Origin: Galaxea fascicularis
Lineage: Eukaryota > Cnidaria > Anthozoa > Scleractinia > Euphylliidae
DNA: 64,000 bases
NCBI GenBank assembly: GCA_948470475.1
Contig: OX419345.1
Location: forward strand, 17,867,739-17,931,738
Direction of reading: 5' to 3'
A model generated the notes under the pieces. It searched no databases and had not been told where the DNA came from. It saw only the letters and a program-made list of their open reading frames with translations. Positions 35,153 to 48,000 of the stretch are shown one piece after another. Position 1 is the first letter of the stretch. The number at the start of each line of letters is the position of its first letter. Both the position numbers and the translations under genes were made by a program.

Positions 35153-36926
35153 GGTCGTACGATCCCCCACTGTTCTACATTTTCTCTGTGCGCTCGATAG
35201 TATTGACGATGTAACCCAGCCTTCTGTGCTATAAAACGTTTTTTTTGCGTTACACAGACAGGGGTGCGTGGAGGCGGGGGTTGCTTATTTAAACTCTTAA
35301 AGGTTATTATTGGTCGTGCTTGACTCGCTTAGTTTCTAAAGACAGTGAACCGGTTCAAAGATACAGTTCTGATCACTTTTGTTGCCAGGTTATAAAACGT
35401 TTTTTGACCAGCGAGGCGTTTGAACCGATTTTTCCGGACGCGTAAGTTACTTGACGCATATTAAGAGGTGATCACTGAAAATCAATACCGACACAGAGAC
35501 CTAATACTGACACTTACGTAGAAACCTCAATACTGGCCGACCACATTAACGCCAGATAAAATTTTAAGGAGGTCAAACTTAAGCTTTTCGTATGAGCCTT
35601 ACTCCTATTTGGTAAAAACCGGTTGGAAAGTGATGAAAAAAGACAAGGATACAACAAAATGATTCAGTTACAAGATCACAAACGTAACGCAGCTGGGATG
35701 CATCAGTGCGTATATGAGATGCGCCAAAACATGTCTCAGACTGACAAATACACGTTTTCGGCCTGTGCTGGTGATTGTACTGCGTGTATTTTTAAGAAAA
35801 AAATAAACAAAGTCGCAAACAAAGGCCACGAACGGTACTCCGTGCATCTATTTTATTAAACTAAAATTTCATTGATTACAGCTTCATCTACCATTGGCTT
35901 ACTCTCACATGCGCCTTTTTCCCAGTTTGTTTCAATCGCACAGCAGTTATCAGTTCAGGGAGACGCAGAGATGGATCCAGCGGCGGGGGGGGGGGGGGGT
36001 GGATTGGGTGGCTAGCCACCCCTCTTCGGAGAAGCCCACCATAAAAATCTAATAAGTGAAAAAAAGGAAATACATGCATGGGTCCCGAAAAATATAGTAT
36101 AGTTTGGTGGCCGACTGTATCAGCCTCCCCCCCCCCCCCCCCCATTAAAAAATCCTGAATCGGTGCCTGCAGACGTTTTACACCCACAGCTGTTAGAGCA
36201 AAACCCGGCTTTCAACAAATAACTTTTAATTTGTACTAGCGCGAAAAGAATAGTGGAACTCTGTTCATACCGGTGGACACTGTGGAGGCAACAGAGCTTT
36301 ATGGACTCCTGCTCATGGGTAAGTAAGCTTTCTATCAGGAGAATAAAACCCTTCGGTAAGTTGTTCTTGAGCAGGGTCGATCACAGTGTGCTATTACGTT
36401 AATTTTGTCTGAGTTTGTCTGGGCAAGACTTGTGAATTCACAGGAGAGAAATATATTGGTTTAAGAGCAAATCAAAGAACTAAAGGCTTTCGAGTTCTTT
36501 CGGGGACAACGTCACAATGTGCATTATGTGTATGAGCTTAACAAAGCTCTCGTTATTACAAAAGGTTGTAAGCCACCTCAAATTTTTACCCGATTAAGCA
36601 GAGAAAATCGAGACCAAATTTCCACCAAGACCTTTCTACAATGTAAACAGCAATCAAACACATGCATTTTATTGTAGTTCAACGCCATAGATACAGAATG
36701 TTAAAACATTAGCTTAGAACACTGAAACTTTTCAAATGTGTCCCGCCAACAAATAATAAAACGCTGTTCTGAAGTCTCCTTGTTCTTGGTTAGAGAAGAC
36801 ATTGGAAAATAGCGCATCACGTAACATTACGATGGTCTGTCAAGTTTTTGTGAGCACAAGAGCAGTCAGGACTGAGTAGACACTGCGAACGAGGCTGCTG
36901 CTTCATCTTCATTATACGCAAAAGGC
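35153..36926. other. LIM kinase upstream flank and spacer
   Basis: No coding region is supported. It should include the LIM kinase 5' UTR and promoter, but I cannot place a start site from sequence. A repeat with runs of 15 G (35985-35999) and 17 C (36127-36143) occupies about 35960-36175. Confidence 0.4.
35960..36175. repeat. Repeat bounded by poly-G and poly-C runs
   Basis: A 15-G run and a 17-C run lie about 130 bp apart in inverse relation, each beside related flanks (GGATCCAGCGGCGG on the left; ATTAAAAAATCCTGAATCGG on the right). This suggests a small repetitive element whose homopolymer ends can pair. Confidence 0.45.
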
Positions 36927-37186
36927 TTACTGCTTCCCAGTAGAAACCGGAGGTTGCATTCCCGGGCTAATAGGGTGCATCGCCATTCCCGGTTGCTCCA
37001 CAACCACCACATTGGTTTGCTGCCAAGAGATATGAAGGCCTGTCATTAAGGGTCGGGGATGAGTTAGATTCCCGACTACTTTGATAGAATAACAAGATAT
37101 TGACTATGACACACTAGGCCCGGGAATCCTAGACTGATTTGCTTATTCCGACCCTTCAAAGTATTTTAAAATTTAATGGCATTCAC

Positions 37187-37226
<40 letters not shown>

Positions 37227-40200
37227 GTCAAATCAGGTGACAAGTGTGAAAGTGGGTTTGACATAAGTGCCCGACGTCTTTAAGAAGCTAACAAAGTGTA
37301 CTGCTTAGTTTGTAAAAGTTTCCCCGGTTATGTTTTGTGGAGGGGGGAAAACCGGAATACACGGAGAAAAACCTCTCGAAGCAAGGAAGAGAAGCACAAA
37401 CTCAGCCCACATGAGACGCCGGATCGTAGAATCGAACCCGGGCCACATTGGTTGGGAGGCGAGTGCTTCAGAACCAGCCCGACTACTAGGACTCTAGCTC
37501 GATTGATTCATAGAGGTAATCCACCCGGCGTGCTAATACTGAGATCACCACTTTTTACACAAACATCCGGTTAGAAACCTTAAACGTATAAACTGAAAGC
37601 CATCAACGTATAAACTGAAATCCCAAGCCGACCCGCAATAAAAGTGCATCAGTTGAAAGGTCTTGAAACAGTGGTACCACCTGCATGTACGAGGCTTTTC
37701 TCGGTGGGGCTTGGAGTTAAGATTTTGTCCATACTTACTGTTGTATTTGCACAGCAGGTCGCCATACAGCCTATGATAGAGCCGGCCAGGAGAAGCACTG
37801 CACCAATACCGTTCAACACCACGATGGCCAACAAACACCTCTCGATCATACGCACGTCATCACAGTCCTCAACTTCGATACAAAAAACACGGTAAAAAAT
37901 TAGTACCCTTATGATCCTTTGCTCATTTGCCAGAAGTTTGCCCTTTTCTTTAGTTCAGTTACTAGGGAACTTCAGCAACGATAGCGTCATTTCAAAATAT
38001 ACCTTCTCGTTTTTGTAACTCTTTCGCGAATGTTCACATTTGGTTAACTTTGTTTCCTTATGTTAGTGATATGAAAATGATAAATGAACGAGTTTTCTAT
38101 TTGAAATGCACGCAAACGTTTTATTCGCCACCGGCTATTTACATACATTTCTATAATTATTGTACTAGCTAGCGCAAAAAGGTATGAAACAGGTTTTGAC
38201 GTTAATGGACTATCAATAAAGATTCGATACATTTCTTTGTAAATTTAAGGTTGAAACGTGAGCGCATGGCGGTAATTTTTCTTTACTTTTCTTTACTTTA
38301 ACAACGTTCATGCCTCCAGTAATTTAGACCCCGGACAGTTCGCCAGCATTTTCTAAGTTTGTTGCGATATGTGTTAAGTGTAATTAGCTGTTACCAAAAT
38401 GTAAAACGCTCGTCCAGGGTAACTGCACGTCCTCGTCGTCGAAGCTCCCTGGTCTGCTCGACCCCAAGGAATAAGCTCTGCTTGGGAATATATTGAGTCC
38501 AAAGAAAATTAATGAAAGTCGCCACGTTTGATCGGTCAGTTTTGGGCGGGACTCGTCAACAAGTCGCCAGTAAGAATTAAGGAGCAGCTGAAAGAATCGA
38601 CGAGTTGGGAAGTGGCAAAAGGCGTCATCAGAAGAAACGAGATATGTGAGTGGCAAAGTTGCGGCAATGAAACTTTAAAGAGGGTATGCAAAATCTGAAA
38701 GCTCACCGAGAAGCGCCGTGAAAAGCTATCACGAAACTTGTCGAAAAAAGGGGGTAGTACATGAGAACCAATGGGGGCCAGCGGTGATCTAGGAAATGCC
38801 AGAAGTATTAAAGATGACATTAAAGTAGGGGCAGGTGGAGAGATTCGAGCTATTTACAGCGGAGATGTACATTCCACGGAGTAATTCCAGGGCGAAGGTT
38901 TTACTCACTTTTGATCGGAACATCCGTGTCACCGGAACAGTGACAAACCCCATCATGTGCCACGTGACATTTTTCTTCCAGTATCTTTCTGATGACGAGG
39001 AATATTAACCAGAGGATCAGCGTAATAATTACACCAACTACACACACCACAAACCACAGAATATCCAACACGAGGTAGAACACCATCTAAGAAAACAGAA
39101 ACAAACATTCTCAGTTATTATGATTCTCTATTGTTAGTCAGCAAGGTCTCTTATTGGGGATAATGTATCAGTCAAATCCAAGAACGTATTTCTCCCCAGG
39201 CATCCCCCGGGCATTTGACGAGATGTTAGCTCCGTATGATGGGAAATTTCATGTGAAACGCAGTCCGCCCGGTCGGGCATTTGACTATCGAGAAAATGTT
39301 GGCCAGAGGCAACAAGCTAAAGGATTACGTGGAAAAGGCTGAAGCAACATGACTGAGCAAAAAGCACGAACAACAAAACAGTCACAGGATGTCTCTCTGC
39401 AGTGCCTCTGTGAAAAAAAAAAACACATTTAGCGTGGATTTGCTGTCATTTATTTGTAAATACGTTATAAGTAGGGTTAACCACTCATGGTTACTGTATA
39501 TTGGTAGAACTCGAAAGTGCGTTTTTAAGCCGGCTACACGGACAAAAGGGACTTTACATCAGCATTTTCTACATTTTGTTGTAGGTTATCTTTTACGTTT
39601 GAGTTTCAGTGCGGACTTCTTGCAGTTGATCGTTTCTTGTTCTTGTTTATTTATGCTGTGTGTATATTGACTCAGAGTTTGAATCTTAAATTTAATAATG
39701 TTTTAATAATAAAATGGTTTTAAAGGTCTAAAACGCGAGAAACTTTTCATTAAATGGTTTGGTATCTAGAGCATGGGGAATTTGATGCTCTGTGAAGCCC
39801 CAACCGTAATGAGCAATTTGATCAAAACAGTCAAATGCCTCGGGGTTTGCCCGGAAAAGGGGATGGGGGATGGGTGTTCTTGGATTTGACTGAAAAATAG
39901 TGGGGAAGCAGGACTCAGGGTAAGAAAAATTCTTAGTAATTCTTTCGGAAATAACTTAAATTTTAGAAGACGTAAGGTGGCTCTGAACGTCTTCCTTTTT
40001 AAGCCCAAAACTGGAGATAGACGATAGTAAAAATTGGGGTCAACGGGCGGTATTTCTTCAGCTATGGTCCCTCCTTGACAAAAAGAGATTGTATTGATCC
40101 ATAAAAGTGTAGGTGCTGGGAATGATTACCAGTTATCTTCAGTATATGCAGACTTGTAAAAGTACGGTTGTTATATCATAAGCGGTAAATAATCGAATAT

Positions 40201-42303
40201 AAGTTTCCTATTAACAAGAGAATATGCAGGATACAAACGGCTCGTTGCCTTTGTTTTTATGATAACAATTGAGCATGATGGATAAAAATTCGGACACCTG
40301 ATGTAAAGATTTTACCATTCCAAAAATTAATCAAAGGGGAGCATTGCTTCGTTTTGATTGAGTCACAGCGAAAACAACAAAACTGAACAGCAGTAACAAA
40401 ATCTAAGATTTTGAGTCATAAGACTTACAAATATCTTGTTTCTTTTCCACCAAGTTACTAAACCAAACCCAGCACAAATCGCGAGCTAAATCAAAAGAAA
40501 ATAATCATATAATCACATCAACTGATTAATAAATAAAAGGAGCAAAAGAAAAAGCATTTTCAAAATTTAGCACTGCCTAACTATCGCCAGAAAGGAGGGT
40601 TAACTGCGGGCGCGATCCATTTGACCAAAATTTCCGGAAATTCCGGTACTTTCGTTTCGAAAATTGTGGACAACCTTCCACAATTTTCGAAACGAATTTC
40701 CAGAAACGTTCTGTTCCATTTGATTTTGTACCGGAATTTCCGGAAATTTTGGTCAAATGGATCGCGCCCTTAAATAACTATCCATGAGTAAAACGAAGCA
40801 AACAACAACATGTGTGTACAGCATACGAGACGTTCTTTGAAAAAAAACCTCCTATCCCTAAACTACTACTTAAAGAGGCGCTCAGGCTAATTTTACAAGA
40901 AAATTCACTCCTGTTTAACGGAAACAATTATTTCCAAACACATGGTACGGCCATGGGAACAAAGATGACAGTCGCGTTTGCCAATATTTTCATGAGCTAA
41001 ACTTGAAATAGAAATCATAAGCCAAAGTGCAATCAAAGCGCTCGTGTAGAAACGCTCCATAGAAACATTATTTGAAGAGAAAATAGAGAGTTTTAAAACA
41101 CACCTTTCAGAGAGAGGTTACCCTAAAACGTTTTTCGAAAGAAACTTCACCCAAGTAAAGTTTCAAGACAGATTGCGAGCCCTCCAACAAAAGCAGAAAT
41201 AAAATAAACTAATCTTGCCGTTTGTAGCACAAAATCGTCCATCAGTGGCAAACTTAAAGGAAATCCTTATGCGCAAATGGCATTTTATAGAGAAACAAAG
41301 GCAAGGCTCCGAGAAATTTTTAAGGAGCCGACACTAATATCATACAGGAGAGGGCGTTCCCTGAAAAAAAATAGCAAAACTATAACTGAACAAGGCTAAA
41401 AACAAGCGAGTGGGGGTCGAGGAGGCCTATGTCCATCCCTTTTTGAGAAGCAATGCAACAAACCTTCTTTCTGTAAGATCATTATCGATCATCATGCCGG
41501 AAACGGTTTTGATCAGCCACACTGTGTACAATCCAGCTAAATCTCGACTGAGCTGAGTTTAAATGTCTTTCGCTTTAATTGATGGCAAATTTGAATAACA
41601 AAAACAATGTTTGTAAACAGTAAACAACACTGCATGAAATCAAATGTCTGAAACGTTGAAATTCAACTTAATTCTGTGCGAGTGAGTAAACGTATTCAGA
41701 CGTATTCATGAATGCCTTTTTACTTGGATAAGGAAAGGCTTACACAAATGAAAAAAAAAAAAACATGAAGATTTCATCATTTCTTGTTGTTTGGATAAAG
41801 TGCTTAAATCCCACTATTAATAACGCCGGAAACCAAACAACAAGGGTTATTCACTTGTTTTTGAAACCACTTGTTGGCGCTTTCTTCGAATTGGCTTTTT
41901 ACTCGGTGGTGGTAATGTAAAGCACTTCGACATGTACAACGTCAACCGAACTGAACATGCAACCCCTAAAAATGTTAGATTTGATAACAACAAAACTCTT
42001 TTAGAAAGAGGAATAAGATTAATAATCTCGTATGCATAAGCTTACGTAAAATTTTTGTTGTTTTTTTTCTTTTCAGCCAATGTTGCAAACTTTTGTACTG
42101 AATGAAAGTTGGTTCTCCTCTAAGAAATGAACATAGTCTAAGTTATGCTTTACCCCTCCACCGGTCCAGATTCCAGCTCCATCAACCCCTCCTTTGGCGG
42201 CATAGACGCAGCCGCAAATTAGGACCATCAACGCAACCATGGCGATAAAAATCGAAACGATGCCAGCCGCCTTTGCCTTTCCAGGCTCAACTAGGTCCGT
42301 CAT
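36927..42303 (-). CDS. Tetraspan membrane protein, paralogue A (MS4A-like topology)
   Basis: Five exons join in frame: 42154-42303, 40429-40485, 38909-39086, 37739-37872, 36927-37019 (203 residues). Exon phases (0, 0, 1, 0) equal those of paralogues B and C. Four hydrophobic segments are seen: residues about 13-36 (GIVSIFIAMVALMVLICG), exon 2 (ICAGFGLVTWW), exon 3 (DILWFVVCVVGVIITLILW) and exon 4 (VVLNGIGAVLLLAGSIIG). A Cys-rich loop (CHVAHDGVCHC) lies between helices 3 and 4. The short tail starts QTNVVVVEQPG and is Pro/Met-rich, with no other motif. Both ends are probably cytosolic. The layout resembles MS4A/CD20-type tetraspans, but the assignment rests on topology only. This is the most diverged of the three; exon 3 is one codon longer than in B and C. 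Function is unknown. Confidence 0.88.
37189..37226. repeat. (ATTG)n microsatellite
   Basis: About nine tandem ATTG units lie in the intron between exons 4 and 5 of paralogue A. Confidence 0.9.
37425..37500 (-). repeat. Possible tRNA-derived SINE fragment
   Basis: On the minus strand there is a B-box-like GGGTTCGATTC next to GCACTCGCCTCCCAACC. I cannot fold a full cloverleaf, so this is at most a degraded SINE head. Confidence 0.3.
40608..40769. mobile_element. Foldback element, GGGCGCGATCCATTTGACC ends
   Basis: The left arm (GGGCGCGATCCATTTGACC then AATTTCCGGAAATTCCGG) and its inverse at 40735-40769 enclose an inner inverted pair built on TTTCGAAAATTGTGGA/TCCACAATTTTCGAAA. The whole 162 bp can snap back. 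It lies in intron 1 of paralogue A. Confidence 0.82.
40812..41395 (+). mobile_element. Penelope-like reverse transcriptase relic, copy 2
   Basis: The first frame holds LRLILQENSLLFNGNNYFQT and HGTAMGTKM, matching the reverse transcriptase at 7127-7897. The catalytic FIDD block is gone. From about 41219, in another frame, LPFVAQNRPSVANLKEILMR and SYRRGRSLKK match the C-terminal part of that element. It has several stops and frame changes and sits in intron 1 of paralogue A in antisense orientation. Confidence 0.75.
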
Positions 42304-44046
42304 TTTCACTTCAAATTGTAAATAACAGGAGACAGACGTGACTGAAGAGGTTCAATTTAACGAAGAGGCGATTAAAACTACAGGGAAACTGCAAAAAAGC
42401 TTACACCGGCAGCAACGCTCGCTGACGTGCGTATTCTCTGCTTATTTCGTTCCCAGGCCTTTTCTCTCAAGTGAAGTAAAGGGGCTCGCGGGCAATTCGG
42501 CTCAAACTTGAAAAAGTAGACTATCAGCGAAATTAAAATAGCTTTTCTGGCGACTATGGAGGTCAGGTTAACCAACCCAAAGCCACCTGCAGCCTAAGTA
42601 CTGCGAGAGAGAAGGCTTTGCGAAGGCTTGCATTGAAAGTTCGCATCAAAATTCAATGTCTGCATTTGGCTACATGGCCATCAGTCGCACTTACTCCACC
42701 ACAACTTGTTGTAAGCGATCACTTAAGTGCAGTGACCGTCTCTTGTAAGCGACCGCGACTACTTTTAGACCTGAAGCTTTGAAGCTTTCATTAGATTACT
42801 TGTCACTGAATCCTATCTCTCCAAGGGTGCAAAACATACATTGTGGAAACATACACCAAGAAGGAGGTGGGTTATTCCTCAGGGCGTCTCGTTGTTCGTA
42901 AGCCAACTGATTAACGCTAATCCAAGATTAAAAATTAACCAAGGAATCCCCAAATGTTCATCAATACTGATATTCTGCAAAATTTTAGATTAGCGGAAGT
43001 CAGTTGTGAAAAACACAAAGCAGCAAAACAAACTTTGAAAACTGCAACCAACGTCTACGCTAATCCTAGATTAAGTTCATCGGCTTTCGAACAACCGGGC
43101 CTATCAGCTTTGCGCATGCGTGCATGTTTTGGGAATAATTATTATCATCCATCATATCATCAACTCGAATTACGTGATCGCTTGTACTTTATTTTAGCCT
43201 ACAACGTCACACACGAGTGCTCAGACCGGTTTACCAAGCCCAAAGCGCGATAAGGCCCAATTTTAGCGTCGCTATTGTGTCCTCTTAAGTCGTCGTTCGC
43301 TAATATTGGGCCTGATGCAGTCTCATACCGACCTACTGAATGCTTGTCCCAGGTACCCTCCCCCTCCAACTCTTCATATTGTGCTCAGGATCACAAAATT
43401 TTTTACATGCCTTTTGCCTGTTTACAACGTCCCCGAATCGAAAATGTGAAATAACTTACAAAAATTGTGTTTTATTAATCAAAGTAATTTTCGTGGTCAC
43501 ACACAACGACGATTGCCCTACCGCCTTATTATTTTGCTCTCTTGTCCTTAATCTGTTCGGTTCCATTTGTTTCACAGGCGACACGATCTTTCAATAAAGT
43601 TGCATTCTCAGTGTACGGCTTCGTCATCTAGAGTCGATGCAACAACTCAGCACATTGTTAAAGACCGTGTTTGTCGCGAGTGTTCTGTGTGTGAGTGGCT
43701 GCACATGCGTACAAAAGCGTCACGACGAGGGGAGGGCATTTCTTCGTAAAGTTGCGTCGCCTGTGAAAGTCAAAAATCGCTAATGCAGCTGGAACTTCAT
43801 TCAACATCTCCAGGAAACAAACAAACTGACAACCTAATGATTACATGGATATCATAAAAAAGGAATGTTTTCGAGCAACAGACGCCTGGGTGCATTCAGT
43901 GTAGGTTACCCATAAATGGAAGTAGTACCCTGATCCAGAAATGCTGCCTATGACGCACTGAAGGGCTGTCACTATAACTTTCGGTAAAAAAATGCAAAAG
44001 ATGAAACTGCAAGACAAAAGATCAGGATGTTTGGAAAACTTGAGTC
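42304..44046. other. Spacer between paralogues A and B
   Basis: It holds the 5' flank of A, a foldback element (42882-43101) and the 3' flank of B. The part from about 43170 to 43850 resembles 51100-51600, the 3' flank of paralogue C (shared blocks include TGCACTTTATTTT-like, GCCTACAA-GTCAC, GGCGACGAGAT-like and AACTTCATC-AAC). No separate gene is seen. Confidence 0.5.
42882..43101. mobile_element. Short DNA element related to 5037-5275
   Basis: The left end GGGCGTCTCGTTGTTCGTAAGC is diverged; the right end CGGCTTTCGAACAACCGGGC matches the inverse of the 5037 element. The internal blocks CGCTAATCCAAGATTAAAA and TACGCTAATCCTAGATTAA are also shared. It is non-coding. Confidence 0.7.
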
Positions 44047-45023
44047 CTAGTACTTCTCTGGGACCGTCATCGGATAAACCGTTCCTGGCTGCTGCACCAC
44101 CACCACTTGGGTCTCCTGTGGAAAAAGGGTTATTTCAATCTGGAGAAATCTGTCTTACGTTAACAAAGGGTTTGGGTATTGGAAGTTCGCCCTTGAGCAA
44201 TCCTCTTGTTTTTATTTGAAAGCGTTATTGGACAGTGAAAGAAATAACGTAACTCCCCACTCTACAGAGTGATATATAGAACTGGAGCGAGTTTAGGGAG
44301 TTGTGGTATTGTCTGGGCAAGGCAATTGTCATCATCATTATGATTATTCCCGTCGTTATCGCTATCGCCATCGTCATCGTGACCGTTATCGTTATCACTA
44401 TCGCTATCATCATCGTGATCGCAGTTGTAAACCAGTGCACGATATCACTGATCTACTTTATGTTATTATTAACCTACAAACGATAGGGCTCCGTCTATTA
44501 ACTGTTTCAATTTTTTTTCTGGAGCCAATTGAACACTCCTTAAGAGAGGTTTCAGGGCAAATTTAAATGATTAGCTATGTAAAACGATCTTCTGTCGTGA
44601 CCATGTCCACCTTCGGCTTTGCAAAGGAAACTTGGCTTTGATAAGATATTCACCTGTGATTTTGCGCAGCAGGTTCCCATGCAGCCAATGATGGAACCGG
44701 CCAATGTGAAAATGGCTGAGATGGCTCCTACGATCACAATGACCATGAAAATGGTCTCAATCATCTTGATGTCATCACAGTTGTGCACTGTGGGAGTAAT
44801 ATGTGATAAGAGGTTAAATGATTAAAATATGTTTAGAGCCAGAAGCAAATGCATTGGATCAATTGGTGAAGTCAGTCAACAGGAAAGAAAGCAAGCCATC
44901 CTTCATTAATATATCAATTATCTGGCCAACACTACCCTTAGAAAGACTTTTACCGAAATGAATCCACTTCTGTAATCTCGTCTTGCAAATACAAATGAAC
45001 ATTTGGAAGAAGGTGAAAGGGGA

Positions 45024-45059
<36 letters not shown>

Positions 45060-48000
45060 GAAATAGTACACAAAGATTTTGGTATTATCAACAGAGTTGA
45101 TAAATGTAAATTGACCACCGTACAGGGATTCTAAAAGCTTTTAGAATCCCTGTACGGTGGTCAATTTACATTTATCAACTCTGTTGATAATACCAAAATC
45201 ATTTGGAAGAAGAGATCGGCAAACCAACAACACCAGTGCAATTTTTCGTAACGGGAAATCTGTATATGTTTTATATCACCGGGTGCTTGTCTGAAATATT
45301 TTTTGGCATTATTCCTCGCATTTTCTTTCACCTCTAGGCCTGTGAAGACGAGCATTTCAGTGCATTCTGATTGGCTTTATTTTCTATGGCGCGGAATGAA
45401 GACGATTATTTCTGGAGGGCAACCTCCTTCCTTGGGCTTTGTCCTCGTTTTAGAGAAGCCCTAGAAACGAGTTTGTATGGAGGATAACTCACATTGTTCG
45501 TTCTCAAGCGTCTCAGTTGAACAGCCGTTGTTCCTCAGCTTAAGGGAGTACGAATGTGGAACAACGAAACAAACTGGTCACGCTTGATTCACAATAAATA
45601 CTTATGAAAATATTTTTGACCTGTTATTGGTGTGTCCTTATCTGTATCACAGTGGCATGTGTCTCCGACCTGCTTACACTCAGACTCCACAACTTTTCGA
45701 ATAATGTGCCAGATAAGCCATGCAATGAGGGCAATGACAACCTGCACAATCATTATGATGAACCACAAAATGTTCATCACCAAGAAAAACACCATCTGAA
45801 AATCGGTAAAATCAGGGTTAGGGTTAGATGCCACGTTAAATACTACATACTACATTAAGCATCTACATTCATACACAAAGGAAAGCTCATTTATAACTGA
45901 CAGTAGATCAACCACCTCACTGTTCAATCAATCAATCAATCCAGAGATAAAAGGAAGCAGACCCCCTCTATTGTAAAGATAAAACGGTCCCTGAGGCGAC
46001 ACAATCAAAGGCCATGTCCACACTGTTGCGTTTTTGTTTGAAAACGCATTGATATGTATGCGTTTTAGCCTCCCGTCCACACTGATACGCTCGAAAACGC
46101 TGGGCGTTTTCATCGAAAACGGATCCTTTTGAAAACGCTGTTGAAAGTGAATCGTATTGAAAACGCTACGGCATCCGTATCAGTGTGGACGCAGATCAAT
46201 CGATGCGTTTTTACACTCGAAAACGCATTCAAACAAAAACGCATCAGTGTGGACATGGCCAAAGATTAAGAGTAGTTGGAATACTCATTTCACTGCAGAG
46301 ATCTCAGCAAAAATCCAGTGAAATCGCCAGTTCACCAGCTTTGAAAATAGCCCCCCTTTTTTACAACACAAAGGTGTTTTATTTTAGGCCCGGAGGGAGG
46401 GGGTACTCCCACATATGGGTTATATAGGTGTGTATCGTGGAGTATTGCCATTGCCATTTCATCATCATTGCTACAGTTTAATTGTTTTTGTCACAATTTC
46501 TTTCCAGTTTTAGTTTTACTTACCACTGTTTTATTTTGCTTTATCCAGGTCACGATTCCAAGAATAGCTATAATCAGCAGCTGCAGCAAGGAAAGAAAAA
46601 AAGAAAAGAATAAGATTTCACTATTTAAAGTACGGAGTTTACTCAAACAAAACTTAGCAATACAGTCATATAAATGTTCAGTTTACACTAAATGAACCCA
46701 GTGTTGGTGAATTTCATTTCAAACAGAAAGTAAAACACCTTTTTTTTCCTCAATTAAACGCCGGACGCCGATTATACGTATACGCCGGCCTCGCACAAGC
46801 ACCTGGATACTTAAAATTAAACCTCAGAAGTGTTTGGTTGATGTAAAGTCCCGGCGTCTTTTATCGGTCGAACTTACTTCTACTGCAAATGATCTCTTGA
46901 TTAGCACTGTGGGTACGACAGTACCAGTGAGGTATGCTGCTTTGGTAATTCAGAAATTGTTCAAAGTAAAAGTACTGGTAAATGTTTTAAGATTTATTAC
47001 ACCATTTTGAAATCACTCGTCATTCATGAAATCTGATTGGCTCTCAACAGTGCAATTTATTCCCAAATTGCACCATTTTTTGCCCTAAATCACATCCTTT
47101 TTTAAGCCCTCAATATTCAAAAAAGTGAACATTAAATAAATAGTAATATTGACAAAAACCTGTCTGATTTGAAAATGAGTGTAATAAAGTGGTAATTGAA
47201 CTGAGTGGAGTGCAATTTTTGTCTAAAATCATACTTGGGATTTCACACCGAACGAGCGCTCAGCTCCACTCAGTTCAATTACCATTATAAACTACCTAGG
47301 ATGGATGTAAATAATGTCCAGTGGGAAAACATAGAGCAATTGACATTTTATTGATGTCGGAAAAAGAATGGCCCTAATGAGCACTCATTCACATTAAAGA
47401 ATGCTATTTACGTTTAAGTGAAACTAACAGCATTAGTGCTCTTTTGTGTATTTTTCTTTGAATTGCAACCAAGGCGACCAACCATGCAAAGCTTTTCGTT
47501 ATTGAACGGCTAATAGAATTCTTTGATTAAAAGGGGTTAGTTTCTAGGGAAACTGTAGTGCTGTTTGGGTCTAAACAAAACTTCGTAAGGGCAGTAAGAG
47601 TGGAGCTCACGATAAACCGCTGGTTTCTTTCTTCTCTGATGAACAATCACTACAAATCTGATGATGTAGAGAGTTTCATTCGATGCATCCCTTTCACATT
47701 GGTCGAAAGACGTTTGACACCACACCGTGTTTCTACATCATAACCCGATTCTTAAAACTTCATATTTGCACTTAAAGTATTTTGGGTATACTTTTATTAG
47801 TTATATTGGACGGACTGAACCGCGACCGGCCGTCGGGTCTTCGCGTAAAGTTGGTTCCTCACCAGGAGTTAGTCTTGCTGCGAGTTCAGAAGGGTATGGA
47901 TCCTAAGGGATCATGCCGCCAACGTGCTCACGTTTTACGTAAATCTTGCCGGCATTCGATATCAGATAATTGAACACTGGTACCATAAATTTGAAAAGCA

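Noticed and set aside
38384..38820. Overlapping minus-strand frames of 90 and 94 codons between exons 3 and 4 of paralogue A
   Set aside because: They do not fit the phases of the gene and carry no recognisable domain; left as intron sequence, possibly an old repeat.
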